A DNA stretch of 64,000 nt from Thermoplasmatota archaeon (GCA_028279595.1 JANQNK010000019.1:1-64000), one strand, 5' to 3'. Positions 16,776-24,404 are shown, numbered from the stretch's first letter. A program made the numbers and translations. The notes: generated by a model from the sequence alone, not told the origin.

Positions 16776-17693
16776 CTATCCGAGTAATCGATATTGATAC
16801 AGATCGACCTGGTCCTCATCGTCACCTTGTATTGGTGTATCCCAAGTCGGATACTTCGTTATCTCAGGTTTCGTGATCTTTGCCGTTGTACAAAGACGGA
16901 AATCCGGCAATCCGAACATTTGACTCAACCAACTCAAGTCGAGCCATGTCTTCGTGACTGCACGCATCTGTGTCCATTTCGCTTCTGCATTACCGTCATA
17001 ACCTTTCGCCTTTACATCAAGGTCAGAAGGATCCTCGAGTTCCTTCAATGGGATGAACAGCTCAACAGAATCATAGTAAACATCGTCTCCTTCATCGTAC
17101 ATATCTGGAACAGGGAAGCGAACGAAGAATATCATCGACCAAGACTGATGAGCGACAGTGTTGAAATCGCCAAGAGCACTCGCTTGTTCAACATGAATGT
17201 AAAATGGAAGAACAGTGTTCATACGGTCCCCAATATCTTCAAGGACGAACTCTCCACCATTCGTTATCGGTTTTGGTGTCTTTTCTGCTTCTGAAACGAA
17301 ATCGGTATTCAAGTCACCTATCACAGTTCCTGTGGTTTTCCGCTCTGCCTTGATGATCCTACCGTTAAGAATGTATTCTTCAGTCTTACCTACACGATTC
17401 CCGACCATTGCATCAAATTGATGACGGTAGATTACCGTAGGTTCAGGGGTATGATCATTGCCGATCTCTCCCCAGATCTTCCAATCTTGGACCTTAGCAG
17501 AACCTTCAGTTCTAATGTCCGATTCGACATGAACACTGAAAGGTATTCGGATTAACATACCGACTGCCCCTGCACTTTTCACCGGCCTACGGTCATCAAA
17601 AAGATTAGGGGGGCCATCTCCGCTGAGACAGCCCATCGATACGAATCCGTTGCTGACTACCAGCACAACTAAAGCCAATGCGGTTAGACGCAT
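16776..17693 (-). CDS. Lipoprotein-like secreted protein of the provirus (305 aa)
   Basis: 305 residues with a signal peptide ending in SMGC (Cys22), a lipobox that would place the protein on the outer face of the membrane. The mature part is beta-rich (IPFSVHVESDIRTEG, FYIHVEQASALGDF) with no recognised domain. It lies between the 282-residue membrane protein and the large surface protein in one operon, so it may be a virion or egress component. No homologue recognised. Confidence 0.65.
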   Translation of the reverse strand: MRLTALALVVLVVSNGFVSMGCLSGDGPPNLFDDRRPVKSAGAVGMLIRIPFSVHVESDIRTEGSAKVQDWKIWGEIGNDHTPEPTVIYRHQFDAMVGNRVGKTEEYILNGRIIKAERKTTGTVIGDLNTDFVSEAEKTPKPITNGGEFVLEDIGDRMNTVLPFYIHVEQASALGDFNTVAHQSWSMIFFVRFPVPDMYDEGDDVYYDSVELFIPLKELEDPSDLDVKAKGYDGNAEAKWTQMRAVTKTWLDLSWLSQMFGLPDFRLCTTAKITKPEITKYPTWDTPIQGDDEDQVDLYQYRLLG

Positions 17694-17738
17694 TTTCCGG
17701 CCTCCATTCGTATCTTACGTGTTGTCAGATGGTAGGGC

Positions 17739-18587
17739 TCAGAAACGTCTACGTCCTGACCCTCCTACTCCACGAGCAAGTGGTTTCCCAACGTACGATG
17801 CCAGGAAGAACACCACCATCACGCTAGCAATGATGAGTACCACAAGTATCAGTACTGCAGGGAGTACAAGCATTCCAAGGAACAATGCGCCAATCACCAC
17901 GATTCCGAGTACACCACTGACAAGAGGACTCAATCCAAGCAGGAATATCAGAACAACTCCGATAATGAGTCCGAATATCAGAGTGTAAAGGAGAGATCCG
18001 CCGAGGTAATCTGCGTTCAGGTCGAAGAGATATGGGCTATCGCTATCACCATCTCCCTGAACATCAACTGAGGTGTTACCCTTGACGTAGATGGCCTCGT
18101 TCTTGATGCCATCGCCCTTGATCTCATAGAAGCGCTTGTTCTCGACAAGGATCTCACTAATACCAGAATCGTCAGTAATTCCACGGTAGGTACAGTTACT
18201 GCCCTCGGCAGATACAATGAAATCCTCGACAGGATATCCATTCTCGTCCTCTACGTACACCGATAAGGTAACGTAGTCGTTGAGTGTGTAGGATTGGTTC
18301 TCATCAGTATAGATGATAGTAGAATCACCCTTACGATAGTCGATGAGTTTCCAAAGACCCTTGTCTAATTCGAATGATGCTTCATTCGTGGTCAAGGTCT
18401 TCGTTTTGTTCGTACTTCCTACACCATCATCCCAGTCGTAATCACGAACTGTGATTGGTCTATCAGCACCTGAACTATAGATGCTGACTGTGTGAGCTTC
18501 TGCGGTCACACTCGCCACGATCGACATGCAAAGCAATAGGGCAACGAGCCCTAGTCCAACAGCGTTCATTCGCTTCATATCTTTCAC
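17739..18587 (-). CDS. Signal-peptide protein with TTR-like domain and C-terminal membrane helices (282 aa)
   Basis: 282 residues starting at a GTG that overlaps the preceding stop (GTGA). A signal peptide (about 8-30) is followed by a beta domain like the carboxypeptidase regulatory/transthyretin fold (VTLSVYVEDENGYPVEDFIVSAEG, DDSGISEILVE). About four closely packed hydrophobic helices then fill residues 195-270, and the protein ends in GGSGRRRF. A membrane-embedded virion protein or assembly factor fits this layout. Function is inference from operon position. Confidence 0.68.
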   Translation of the reverse strand: MKDMKRMNAVGLGLVALLLCMSIVASVTAEAHTVSIYSSGADRPITVRDYDWDDGVGSTNKTKTLTTNEASFELDKGLWKLIDYRKGDSTIIYTDENQSYTLNDYVTLSVYVEDENGYPVEDFIVSAEGSNCTYRGITDDSGISEILVENKRFYEIKGDGIKNEAIYVKGNTSVDVQGDGDSDSPYLFDLNADYLGGSLLYTLIFGLIIGVVLIFLLGLSPLVSGVLGIVVIGALFLGMLVLPAVLILVVLIIASVMVVFFLASYVGKPLARGVGGSGRRRF

Positions 18588-18901
18588 GTCTCCATTTCAT
18601 CCAACGATATCGGTGCTGGAACCGTCCATACTACGGCAATGAATTCCTCAATCAACATCTGAAAAAAGAGACGAACATCATCTCCGGCGACGTCCACTCT
18701 TCTTGAAACGACGTTTCCGTCCCTTCCCTCGATAACGGCGCTTCTTCCGGTACGTTGTGGTCTTGGACTTCCATCTACCTGACTTCCCGGTGCCAGCTCG
18801 GAATCTGCCCCGAGGACCGTAGGGCTGACGGAACGAACCTCTGACTCGTGTACCCTTCCGCAGTCTCTTACTGCGAGTCTTTTTATACGCCAGGGTATCA
18901 C
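18584..18901 (-). CDS. Possible 105-aa frame overlapping the basic nucleoprotein frame
   Basis: Starts at a GTG that overlaps the stop of the upstream 58-residue gene (GTGA) and ends in a GTGA overlap with the next gene, so its ends fit translational coupling exactly. Its composition (Arg, Val, Ser, Gly, Asp without hydrophobic core) looks like a shadow of the strongly basic frame at 18678-18893. Perhaps only its start and its last about 25 codons (MLIEEFIAVVWT onward) are translated, or a frameshift joins it to the basic frame. Confidence 0.3.
   Translation of the reverse strand: MIPWRIKRLAVRDCGRVHESEVRSVSPTVLGADSELAPGSQVDGSPRPQRTGRSAVIEGRDGNVVSRRVDVAGDDVRLFFQMLIEEFIAVVWTVPAPISLDEMET
18678..18893 (-). 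CDS. Highly basic nucleoprotein-like frame (about 71 aa)
   Basis: Read leftward, this frame has about 30 Lys/Arg out of 71 residues and not one Asp or Glu (segments KKTRSKRLRKGTRVRG, TTTYRKKRRYRGKGRKRR, ending KKSGRRRR). That composition is what small DNA-condensing virion proteins show, as in the VP2 protein of spindle-shaped viruses. It has no ATG, GTG or TTG: either CTG at 18891-18893 is the start, close behind a strong GGGGTGAT ribosome site, or it is entered by a -1 shift from the GTG at 18901 at the run of five A. It lies in the middle of the provirus operon. Confidence 0.55.
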   Translation of the reverse strand: MAYKKTRSKRLRKGTRVRGSFRQPYGPRGRFRAGTGKSGRWKSKTTTYRKKRRYRGKGRKRRFKKSGRRRR

Positions 18902-19074
18902 CCCTTTAGGTTAAATTTTGCCATTTTTGGCAACATTCTCAGTGTTTTCCGTTTCCGGCGCCGTTCCATTCCATTCCGTAACCGCTCCAATAACAACTGA
19001 CGCAATGAGTCGAAGAATAATCGATATAATATGAAAGAAATAACAAACATAATCGCCCAATATTCGAATTTCAT
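18898..19074 (-). CDS. Small single-helix membrane protein with basic tail (58 aa)
   Basis: 58 residues read from ATG 19072-19074, which overlaps the preceding stop (ATGA). The first about 22 residues form a hydrophobic helix (MKFEYWAIMFVISFILYRLF); the rest is strongly basic (LRNGMERRRKRKTLRM). This is the layout of small coat or membrane-anchoring proteins that contact nucleic acid. Its own stop overlaps the next start as GTGA. Overlaps at both ends make it a credible gene despite its size. Confidence 0.62.
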   Translation of the reverse strand: MKFEYWAIMFVISFILYRLFFDSLRQLLLERLRNGMERRRKRKTLRMLPKMAKFNLKG

Positions 19075-19403
19075 GCCATACCACCATATACGGAGGCGTA
19101 GGCGTCCATCTTCGCTACGAGATCATCAAGAGCATCAATTCGAGCGAATACATCTGACCTCGAGATTGTGCGAACATTCGTGACAGAACGATAGATCTCA
19201 CTGAGTAGAGTCCTACGATAAGGATTCAAATCTTCTACTACCATATCAACAAGGCAGAGTGATGAAGCAAGGGCGTGAGCCCGTTCTTTCATTGCAGTAA
19301 GTTCGGGATCCATCACGCGATAACGGGACATCTCAACACGGGTTGCACGATATTTTCGAAATATTCGACGACGGTGTACAGCCGGATCCTTCATTTGTTT
19401 CAT
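19071..19403 (-). CDS. Hypothetical helical basic protein of the provirus operon (110 aa)
   Basis: 110 residues, mostly helical and basic in the first third (VHRRRIFRKYRATRVEMSRYR), with no membrane segment or recognised motif. Start overlaps the stop of the 211-residue gene by 4 bases (ATGA) and its stop overlaps the 58-residue gene start by 3 bases, so it belongs to the morphogenesis operon. Could be a scaffold or DNA-binding protein. Confidence 0.65.
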   Translation of the reverse strand: MKQMKDPAVHRRRIFRKYRATRVEMSRYRVMDPELTAMKERAHALASSLCLVDMVVEDLNPYRRTLLSEIYRSVTNVRTISRSDVFARIDALDDLVAKMDAYASVYGGMA

Positions 19404-20035
19404 GGAGTATCGGCCTCCCGGAATGCGCCTTTCTGCTGAGTAATATTGATACCTTTGATCAGTGAAGATGACGATTTAATTACACGCTCATGGTACTGAA
19501 CTTCCTTGTCAAGGTACTTGCCCATGATGTGAATCTTCGCTTGATCCACATTGGCGAATGTGATGCCACTATGATTGACATATTGAATAGGACGGACCAT
19601 CGCCTTTTCGTACAGGTGAGGGCCGAACTTGATGATTCCACCATTAACGGAACGTTCTGCGATCACTACGAAATTATTGGTTTTGTCGTTGTCAGAATAT
19701 ACAGCAGTCTCGACGGTCATTGCAAAACGCATTATGAAATTAATGCCGACCATTATAGACATGACCTGGCCGAAGGTGTACAACATATGGATCTCGTCCA
19801 TTGTAATCGGTTCGTATGGACCGTAGTAATGATGTTCCCGAATCATTCCTCGAGGAAGCATGTAATACTGAGCGAAGAGAAGTACAGCACCACAGAAAAT
19901 GAATGGCATCAGTGAGACGATAACTCGTTTTACCATCTCTTTTCTAAATGCCATGATGTACTCTGCATGTTCTTTGTCGAGGCGCTCTCGAGAGTCTTCA
20001 AAGCCAGGAGTCTCACCCTCGACGATGAAGAACAC
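19400..20035 (-). CDS. Two-helix membrane protein of the provirus operon (211 aa)
   Basis: 211 residues. A charged N-terminal region (about 1-35) is followed by a hydrophobic helix (VIVSLMPFIFCGAVLLFAQYY), an extracellular loop and a second helix (about 85-105), then a beta-rich C-terminal soluble domain of about 95 residues. It overlaps the ATPase gene by 23 bases. A membrane partner of the ATPase in assembly or DNA transfer would be consistent; no family recognised. Confidence 0.65.
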   Translation of the reverse strand: MFFIVEGETPGFEDSRERLDKEHAEYIMAFRKEMVKRVIVSLMPFIFCGAVLLFAQYYMLPRGMIREHHYYGPYEPITMDEIHMLYTFGQVMSIMVGINFIMRFAMTVETAVYSDNDKTNNFVVIAERSVNGGIIKFGPHLYEKAMVRPIQYVNHSGITFANVDQAKIHIMGKYLDKEVQYHERVIKSSSSLIKGINITQQKGAFREADTP

Positions 20036-20804
20036 CTCCTTTCAATTCGTGGACCGAGAACATATTCTGAAGGATGTCTCGACCCCATGCAGAACCTCGT
20101 AATGCGTAAGGAGACCGATGGCCCACTAGTAAGAAAACGATTCCTCGTTTCCTTCCCTGAAAAATTAGATTTGGGACCATGCTGTTCACGTCGTGACGCT
20201 CTAGACCCTCGGTCTCCTCGAGAACTACTATCGTCCCGAAACGATCTCGGTGAATCTCGTTGGAACGACGGATGAGTGAGGTGATAAGAAGCACTAATTG
20301 AAAGTGGCTATAGTCTGGGTGAGGGGTTATCCGAATCCGTGATTCTAGATTTAAAACCTTGATGATATCTTGACCGTTGAATAACGGGGAAAGCTTGTCA
20401 ATTGCACGGTTGAAAGCATCAGATTGGGTCTTTGACAGACCGTTCAAATCAAATGATTCTCCACGTAATCTAGGAACGAGATAATGCGTGTATTGTGCTT
20501 CAGTACGAAGAAGAGCTTGCACTAATTCTACGTTAACCATTGATCTAGGTAGTCCAACATTAACACGACGACCACGGTATTCGTTTTCATAGTCAAATAC
20601 AACAACACGATGAGGTGTCGAATTCAATAAATCTTGAACGTAACGGGTCTTTCCAGAAGCAACCTTTCCATATAAATAGTGAGCATAACCACGTTGTCCA
20701 CCAACTTCAATTTGTGATAATTCATTCAATACAAACTCAGGGAGTTGATTCAACCGAAAACCCCCTGAGAGGGACGCAGTATCCGGATGAAGGGGACCAC
20801 CCAA
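20013..20804 (-). CDS. HerA/FtsK-superfamily ATPase of the provirus (packaging or morphogenesis)
   Basis: 263-residue P-loop ATPase. Walker A GKVASGKT (about residues 46-53), Walker B IVVLEETEG (about 194-202), a sensor-like segment (FQGRKRGIVFLLVGHRS) of the kind seen in HerA/FtsK enzymes, where a polar residue after the hydrophobic strand contacts nucleotide, and a terminal GGV. Enzymes of this class pump DNA or drive assembly in membrane-containing and filamentous viruses (the pI/Zot group included). It is the first gene of the long leftward operon, whose TATA-like GGTTATATAC lies near 20945-20954. Superfamily is secure; exact role is inference. Confidence 0.75.
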   Translation of the reverse strand: MGGPLHPDTASLSGGFRLNQLPEFVLNELSQIEVGGQRGYAHYLYGKVASGKTRYVQDLLNSTPHRVVVFDYENEYRGRRVNVGLPRSMVNVELVQALLRTEAQYTHYLVPRLRGESFDLNGLSKTQSDAFNRAIDKLSPLFNGQDIIKVLNLESRIRITPHPDYSHFQLVLLITSLIRRSNEIHRDRFGTIVVLEETEGLERHDVNSMVPNLIFQGRKRGIVFLLVGHRSPYALRGSAWGRDILQNMFSVHELKGGVLHRRG

Positions 20805-20847
20805 ATAAAGTTTGCAAGTGCTCTGCGCCCCTCGTTGCTTGAAATAT

Positions 20848-21231
20848 GGAAGAGTCCGGCCTTGCGAATGTCGCCCTCACAAGGTGGAAATTCCCGGCAC
20901 TCTTCCAAAGAGAAAAACGATTTCAGTTTACTTAATAGTTGTGTGTATATAACCACACAGTTTGGGGGATACGCAGGGACCAATATTGGTATTCCGGATT
21001 TCAGGTGGCGGACGTATCCCCCGTTGTGGGCTTTTCGGAAGAGAACCCTTAGGGGTGACGATGCGTTTTTCCAATGGGTACAACAATCTATCTCTTCCGA
21101 TAAAGGAACGACATGGATTGACGTATATATACGTTTTAGAAAAAACCGGACAATCAAGGATGATGGCCTCCTTGAGTATAGGGGAGGATATTCGAAGGAT
21201 GGGACGCATCTTTCAAAATCATATCCTCCCC
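20848..21231. other. Hairpin-dense segment: four long inverted repeats in series
   Basis: Four large stem-loops in 384 bases. I: GGAAGAGTCCGG (20848-20859) with CCGGCACTCTTCC (20894-20906), one bulge, plus inner CCTTG/CAAGG. II: GGGGGATACG (20964-20973) with CGTATCCCCC (21013-21022). III: CGGAAGAGA with TCTCTTCCG (about 21036-21044 and 21091-21099). IV: GGGGAGGATAT (21181-21191) with ATATCCTCCCC (21221-21231). TATA elements lie between them (20943-20953 inside GTGTG...CACAC, and 21121-21134). Open frames crossing the segment are unconvincing. Likely replication origin, packaging signal or structured RNA. Confidence 0.6.
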
Positions 21232-21345
21232 GACGAACAAAGAACCTTGACGTTTTGGAACTCCAAGATACAATCCACATCTCGGGCAGTAATCGTGCGA
21301 TTCACAGTCCCTGAAACCACAACAAGGGCATAGAATGCAAGCCAC
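21154..21345 (-). CDS. Possible zinc-ribbon protein (63 aa)
   Basis: 63 residues from a GTG at 21343-21345. The first 24 residues carry CILCPCCGF and YCPRCGL, a compact zinc ribbon; the rest is polar without a motif and overlaps hairpin IV of the neighbouring segment. It would be transcribed in the same direction as the ATPase operon. The Cys pattern argues for a real protein, the structured DNA under it argues for caution. Confidence 0.45.
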   Translation of the reverse strand: MACILCPCCGFRDCESHDYCPRCGLYLGVPKRQGSLFVGEDMILKDASHPSNILPYTQGGHHP

Positions 21346-21374
21346 GAAACCACCAATAAAAATGGGGAGGGGGA

Positions 21375-21818
21375 TTACTCCCCCAGAGTTGCCCTCTCTG
21401 CCATTGTCTCCGCTGCGACTCGGACATCATCCAACGACATGACCGCCATCTCGTCGTAGGTCCGATTGTCGGTGCCCTTCCTCTTGTAGATATGAGCTAC
21501 AAAGAGATCCCCTGGCTCAAGGTTTCGCATAGCATCATGCTTGGCATAGCGCATATGATTCATCTCATAAACGCTATTCACCGGTTCACCCGGACGACCT
21601 CCGATGAACCAGATCTTCGCATCGGTCTGGGGAGTAGACTTCTTCTGTCCATCCTTCTCCCACTCACCAGTGCTGATCTCCTTCGAAAGGAGACAGGCAA
21701 AGTAGAACCCTACGTTGGGTGTTCCCATGTACATCGGGATGTCCGTAGGGATATCACCTACTTCCATACCAAAGAGTTCCGCTGCCGTTCCAATCACGTT
21801 TTCCGCTGCCGCTTCCAT
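21375..21818 (-). CDS. Hypothetical protein of the provirus (147 aa)
   Basis: 147 residues, soluble, alpha/beta, preceded by a good ribosome site (GGAGG) about 7 bases before the ATG. The central part (TDAKIWFIGGRPGEPVNSVYEM ... GDLFVAHIYKRKG) suggests an OB-like or small beta-barrel fold, so a single-strand DNA-binding protein is one possibility, but no family was recognised. Base composition is nearer the host than the left arm. It is the gene closest to attR. Confidence 0.65.
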   Translation of the reverse strand: MEAAAENVIGTAAELFGMEVGDIPTDIPMYMGTPNVGFYFACLLSKEISTGEWEKDGQKKSTPQTDAKIWFIGGRPGEPVNSVYEMNHMRYAKHDAMRNLEPGDLFVAHIYKRKGTDNRTYDEMAVMSLDDVRVAAETMAERATLGE

Positions 21819-21929
21819 ATTTTCATTCCTCCAATTATGCTGTCTGTCCTAACTCAGAAGGACCGTGATTCATGAACTCCTCAAGCACTCTGGCATACTC
21901 CGAAATGACCGCCTCAAAATCATTAGTCA

Positions 21930-21947
21930 CAAATCCGGGCGGGCCCA
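21930..21947 (+). repeat. attR core
   Basis: Exact copy of 7400-7417, the 3' end of tRNA-Pro(TGG). Bases on either side differ from attL, so the repeat ends are sharp. Confidence 0.88.
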
Positions 21948-22220
21948 TCGTTACTCATTGATCTATCATAGAAGATGGGCCCTTCCTCTCCTCGAAATAA
22001 TCCTAGATCCGATTAAAGCATTTCGAGGATCCGGGTATTCCAACTGATTATTCCAAGCGGGCCCACTCGCCCTCTCGTGGAACAGGTCTTCATTAAACTA
22101 ACATCATGTTCCACGATCCGGGAATAATGCGAGGCCGATCACTTCGGGCCCACTCGCCCTCTCGTGGAACAGGTCTTCAATAACCTAGCATCATATTCCA
22201 CGATCCGGGAATGTTAGGGG
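21941..22220 (+). repeat. Tandem hairpin array downstream of the original tRNA-Pro(TGG) end
   Basis: Chromosomal sequence that before integration directly followed the tRNA. It begins with hairpin GGGCCCATC (21941-21949) / GATGGGCCC (21974-21982), whose loop holds CTCATTGATC. Three units follow, each opening with GGGCCC: 21977-22058, 22059-22145 and 22146-22220. The last two share 34 identical leading bases. Each has a stem: CTCGAAAT/ATTTCGAG, TCGTGGAACA/TGTTCCACGA, TCGTGGAA/TTCCACGA, followed by GATCCGGG, which mimics the T-arm 3' half of the tRNA. No coding potential. Confidence 0.7.
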
Positions 22221-22951
22221 AACAGAGAGAGCTTGAAGTTGTCGAGCACCATAACCGCATTTCCATCGATTCCCAGGTTCACCTGCCAGTTCTCAACACC
22301 TCTTGCCTGGGCATCCTCCGCTGCAGCGAAGATCCTCTCGTTATCCTTAGCCCTGGGAGGTGGAACGAACGGAGGCGCATCGTACATGAAGGCGAGCAGG
22401 AGGATGGCTCTGGAACCTTCCCCCTTCTGATCGGCGAGCTCCCCGAAGTGCTTTATCAATCTGTCGAATTGGTCGAACCTCGACGGAGGACGGGTCTTCG
22501 TCTTGGTCCTGGTTCCTACGGGGAGGTCGATCAGAGGCATCTTCACCTCGATGTAGGCGTTTCCGACCTTGAGGTCGAGCCTTGAGTCACCGAGCGCGAC
22601 CTCGTGCTTGATCTCACCTCCTTCCGGAAGCATTTCGTCGAAGGCGCCCTCCCGGATGAAGTGCTCGACGTACTTGTTTATACGGTTCTGGTTGATGCCT
22701 ATCCAGGATTTATTCTTTCGCTCGGGCGGATCGACGGAGATGGCCTCTACGGTAAAGTCGGTCGTCCGGCCCTTGGTCTGGGCGGGTGTCATTAGGCACG
22801 GGACGTCCTCGAAGACGATATTGCCGATCCTTCCCGTCGAGGGACAGTGACAGCGATGCTCCACACCATCGATGTCGACGAACATGATGAACCTGTTCGG
22901 TCTCGACTTGATCAGCCCCTCCACGAGTGGCTCGTTGAACTTGATCTGCAT
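22214..22951 (-). CDS. sfsA: SfsA family protein (sugar fermentation stimulation protein A homologue)
   Basis: 245 residues of the SfsA family, which has an N-terminal OB-like DNA-binding part and a C-terminal restriction-endonuclease-like fold. Motifs: PLVEGLIKSRPNRF near the N-terminus, HCPSTGRI (about residues 35-42), and a D-S-R-L-D-L ... YIEVK arrangement (about 122-138) that matches the PD-(D/E)xK nuclease core. Physiological role is not settled in any archaeon. It is the first chromosomal gene beyond the repeat array; its stop touches the array end. About 10 residues longer than bacterial SfsA because of an insert rich in Lys/Thr/Arg. Confidence 0.9.
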   Translation of the reverse strand: MQIKFNEPLVEGLIKSRPNRFIMFVDIDGVEHRCHCPSTGRIGNIVFEDVPCLMTPAQTKGRTTDFTVEAISVDPPERKNKSWIGINQNRINKYVEHFIREGAFDEMLPEGGEIKHEVALGDSRLDLKVGNAYIEVKMPLIDLPVGTRTKTKTRPPSRFDQFDRLIKHFGELADQKGEGSRAILLLAFMYDAPPFVPPPRAKDNERIFAAAEDAQARGVENWQVNLGIDGNAVMVLDNFKLSLFP

Positions 22952-22994
22952 TGTCGATGGAAGAGTGCCTTCATACTTATTGTTGACCGCGAAT

Positions 22995-24404
22995 TCAGAA
23001 CTTCTTGAAGACCATGATGATTATCGGCGCCATTATTATCACGAAGACGAAGAACAGGATCGGCATGATCATGTCGCTGCCCTCGTCGGACTCCTCCTCT
23101 CGGGCGTTGTGCTGATAGAAGTTCGTAACGGAGAGCTCCGGGTCGTGGACTATCTTGTCGCCTCCGGGATACGAGAAGCCGCCAATCACGTAATAACCGG
23201 AATAGATACCGTTGTCACCGGGCCATATGATCCTCCTACCGCCCTGGATCTGGAAGTACATGTCCTCGACACTCTCGGTCCCGTTCCTGGTGACCGTTAC
23301 GTTCTTGACCCACGAGAACCGGCTGTACCTGCCCCAGTCGTCGTTGGTATCCAATCTTTCATTGATCAGCTTCTTGGGCTGTTTTACGGCGAACGCATCC
23401 GTGGTCCGGTCCTCCTGGACGGTCCAAAGGCCGTCTTCGGTGCGGTACTCGAGGACTCCGACCCTGTCCTCATCCTGGATGAACTGGAGGTTGATCCACT
23501 TCAGCATTGCGTAGGACACGGCGTTCCCGAGGATGGAATGCGTCTCCAGCAATATCCCAGGGTTCTCATTGGTCGGATCGAGGTCCCATCCCTCGATCAC
23601 ATGGTCGACCTTCGATCTGTATCTGAGGACCCGCCCGTTCACCGTACGTTCACCGGTGGCCTCGGTATTGACGATCTCGGGAGGTTCCGCCGAACTGAGG
23701 TCGCCCTCGGTCGCTGTTATCCTGATGTTGTACTCAGGGACTGTGTATGTAGCGGACCTCATGTAGGCCTGCAGGCTGAACTTGAACTGTACCATGTCGA
23801 GAGTGTCCTCGGTCGCGTTCGGTGTGATGTAAGGGAGGTCCCGTGCCGTGATGGTGAACTCCCATGACTTCCATTTCTCGGTATTGTTCGAGGCTGCCTT
23901 GACATTGCCCGGCTGCCACGAGGTGTTGAGATCGACGGCTTTGAGAATGGGTTCGTTCTTCACCAGCGACAGCGCGCCGAAACCGGTGCCTATCCTGGTG
24001 AGATTGCAGATCCCGTCACCGTTCGTATCATTGAACTCGAACAACGAGGCGAGGCGCACCGCATAGATCGTGCGTATCGCCACCGGTTCCCCCTGGGCGT
24101 AGCTCGCGTTCTCCGTGTCGGTGACGTTCACCTTGCCCAGATAACGGTTCATGCTGACAAAGATCACCGGCGAGTTGGGATTCTCATCGGTCCCATACAC
24201 GACCGCGAAAAGCGCGTCCGTTCCGAACCTGATCCCTATGTAGTCACCGCCGCCAAAGGCCTCGGTGTCCCCCGTCTCCTTGATCAATGACTCCTTGTAA
24301 ACGGTCTGACCCTCCACACCGATGTTCATCATCGGCAGGAGGAGGCAGAACGCCAGAACGATCGACAACAACTTGGTCCCAACAATGAAACTATCGCGTT
24401 TCAT
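22995..24404 (-). CDS. Secreted, C-terminally membrane-anchored protein of unknown function (469 aa)
   Basis: Signal peptide MKRDSFIVGTKLLSIVLAF at the N-terminus, a large extracellular beta-rich domain with many Asn-x-Ser/Thr sites and a DTNGDGICN calcium-loop-like segment, and one C-terminal helix (MPILFFVFVIIMAPIIIMVF) ending in KKF. No known domain recognised. A TATA box at 24478-24486 lies downstream of the ATG at 24560 that a longest-frame call would use, so the ATG at 24402-24404 is the real start; it also begins the signal peptide. Confidence 0.75.
   Translation of the reverse strand: MKRDSFIVGTKLLSIVLAFCLLLPMMNIGVEGQTVYKESLIKETGDTEAFGGGDYIGIRFGTDALFAVVYGTDENPNSPVIFVSMNRYLGKVNVTDTENASYAQGEPVAIRTIYAVRLASLFEFNDTNGDGICNLTRIGTGFGALSLVKNEPILKAVDLNTSWQPGNVKAASNNTEKWKSWEFTITARDLPYITPNATEDTLDMVQFKFSLQAYMRSATYTVPEYNIRITATEGDLSSAEPPEIVNTEATGERTVNGRVLRYRSKVDHVIEGWDLDPTNENPGILLETHSILGNAVSYAMLKWINLQFIQDEDRVGVLEYRTEDGLWTVQEDRTTDAFAVKQPKKLINERLDTNDDWGRYSRFSWVKNVTVTRNGTESVEDMYFQIQGGRRIIWPGDNGIYSGYYVIGGFSYPGGDKIVHDPELSVTNFYQHNAREEESDEGSDMIMPILFFVFVIIMAPIIIMVFKKF

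Larger units (their letters stand above)
7400..21947. mobile_element. 14.5 kb integrated provirus (non-tailed virus type) in tRNA-Pro(TGG)
   Basis: Bounded by exact 18-base direct repeats, the left one inside tRNA-Pro, with a complete tyrosine recombinase directly next to attL. Base composition falls well below the flanks, strongly so in the left arm (8.4-12.6 kb). Content: ribbon-helix-helix regulator, TIR protein, zinc-ribbon miniproteins, small two-helix membrane proteins, and a leftward operon of HerA/FtsK-like ATPase, membrane proteins, signal-peptide proteins, a large C-terminally anchored surface protein and a possible Rep. No terminase, portal, capsid or tail gene was found, so a plasmid with a secreted/membrane module is the alternative, but the operon logic resembles small spindle-shaped, pleomorphic or filamentous archaeal viruses. 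No gene is visibly broken, so it may be able to excise. Confidence 0.8.

Noticed and set aside
20787-21314. 175-residue + frame and 176-residue - frame across the four-hairpin segment
   Set aside because: Both strands are open at once over inverted repeats; neither shows a motif, start signal or neighbour coupling.
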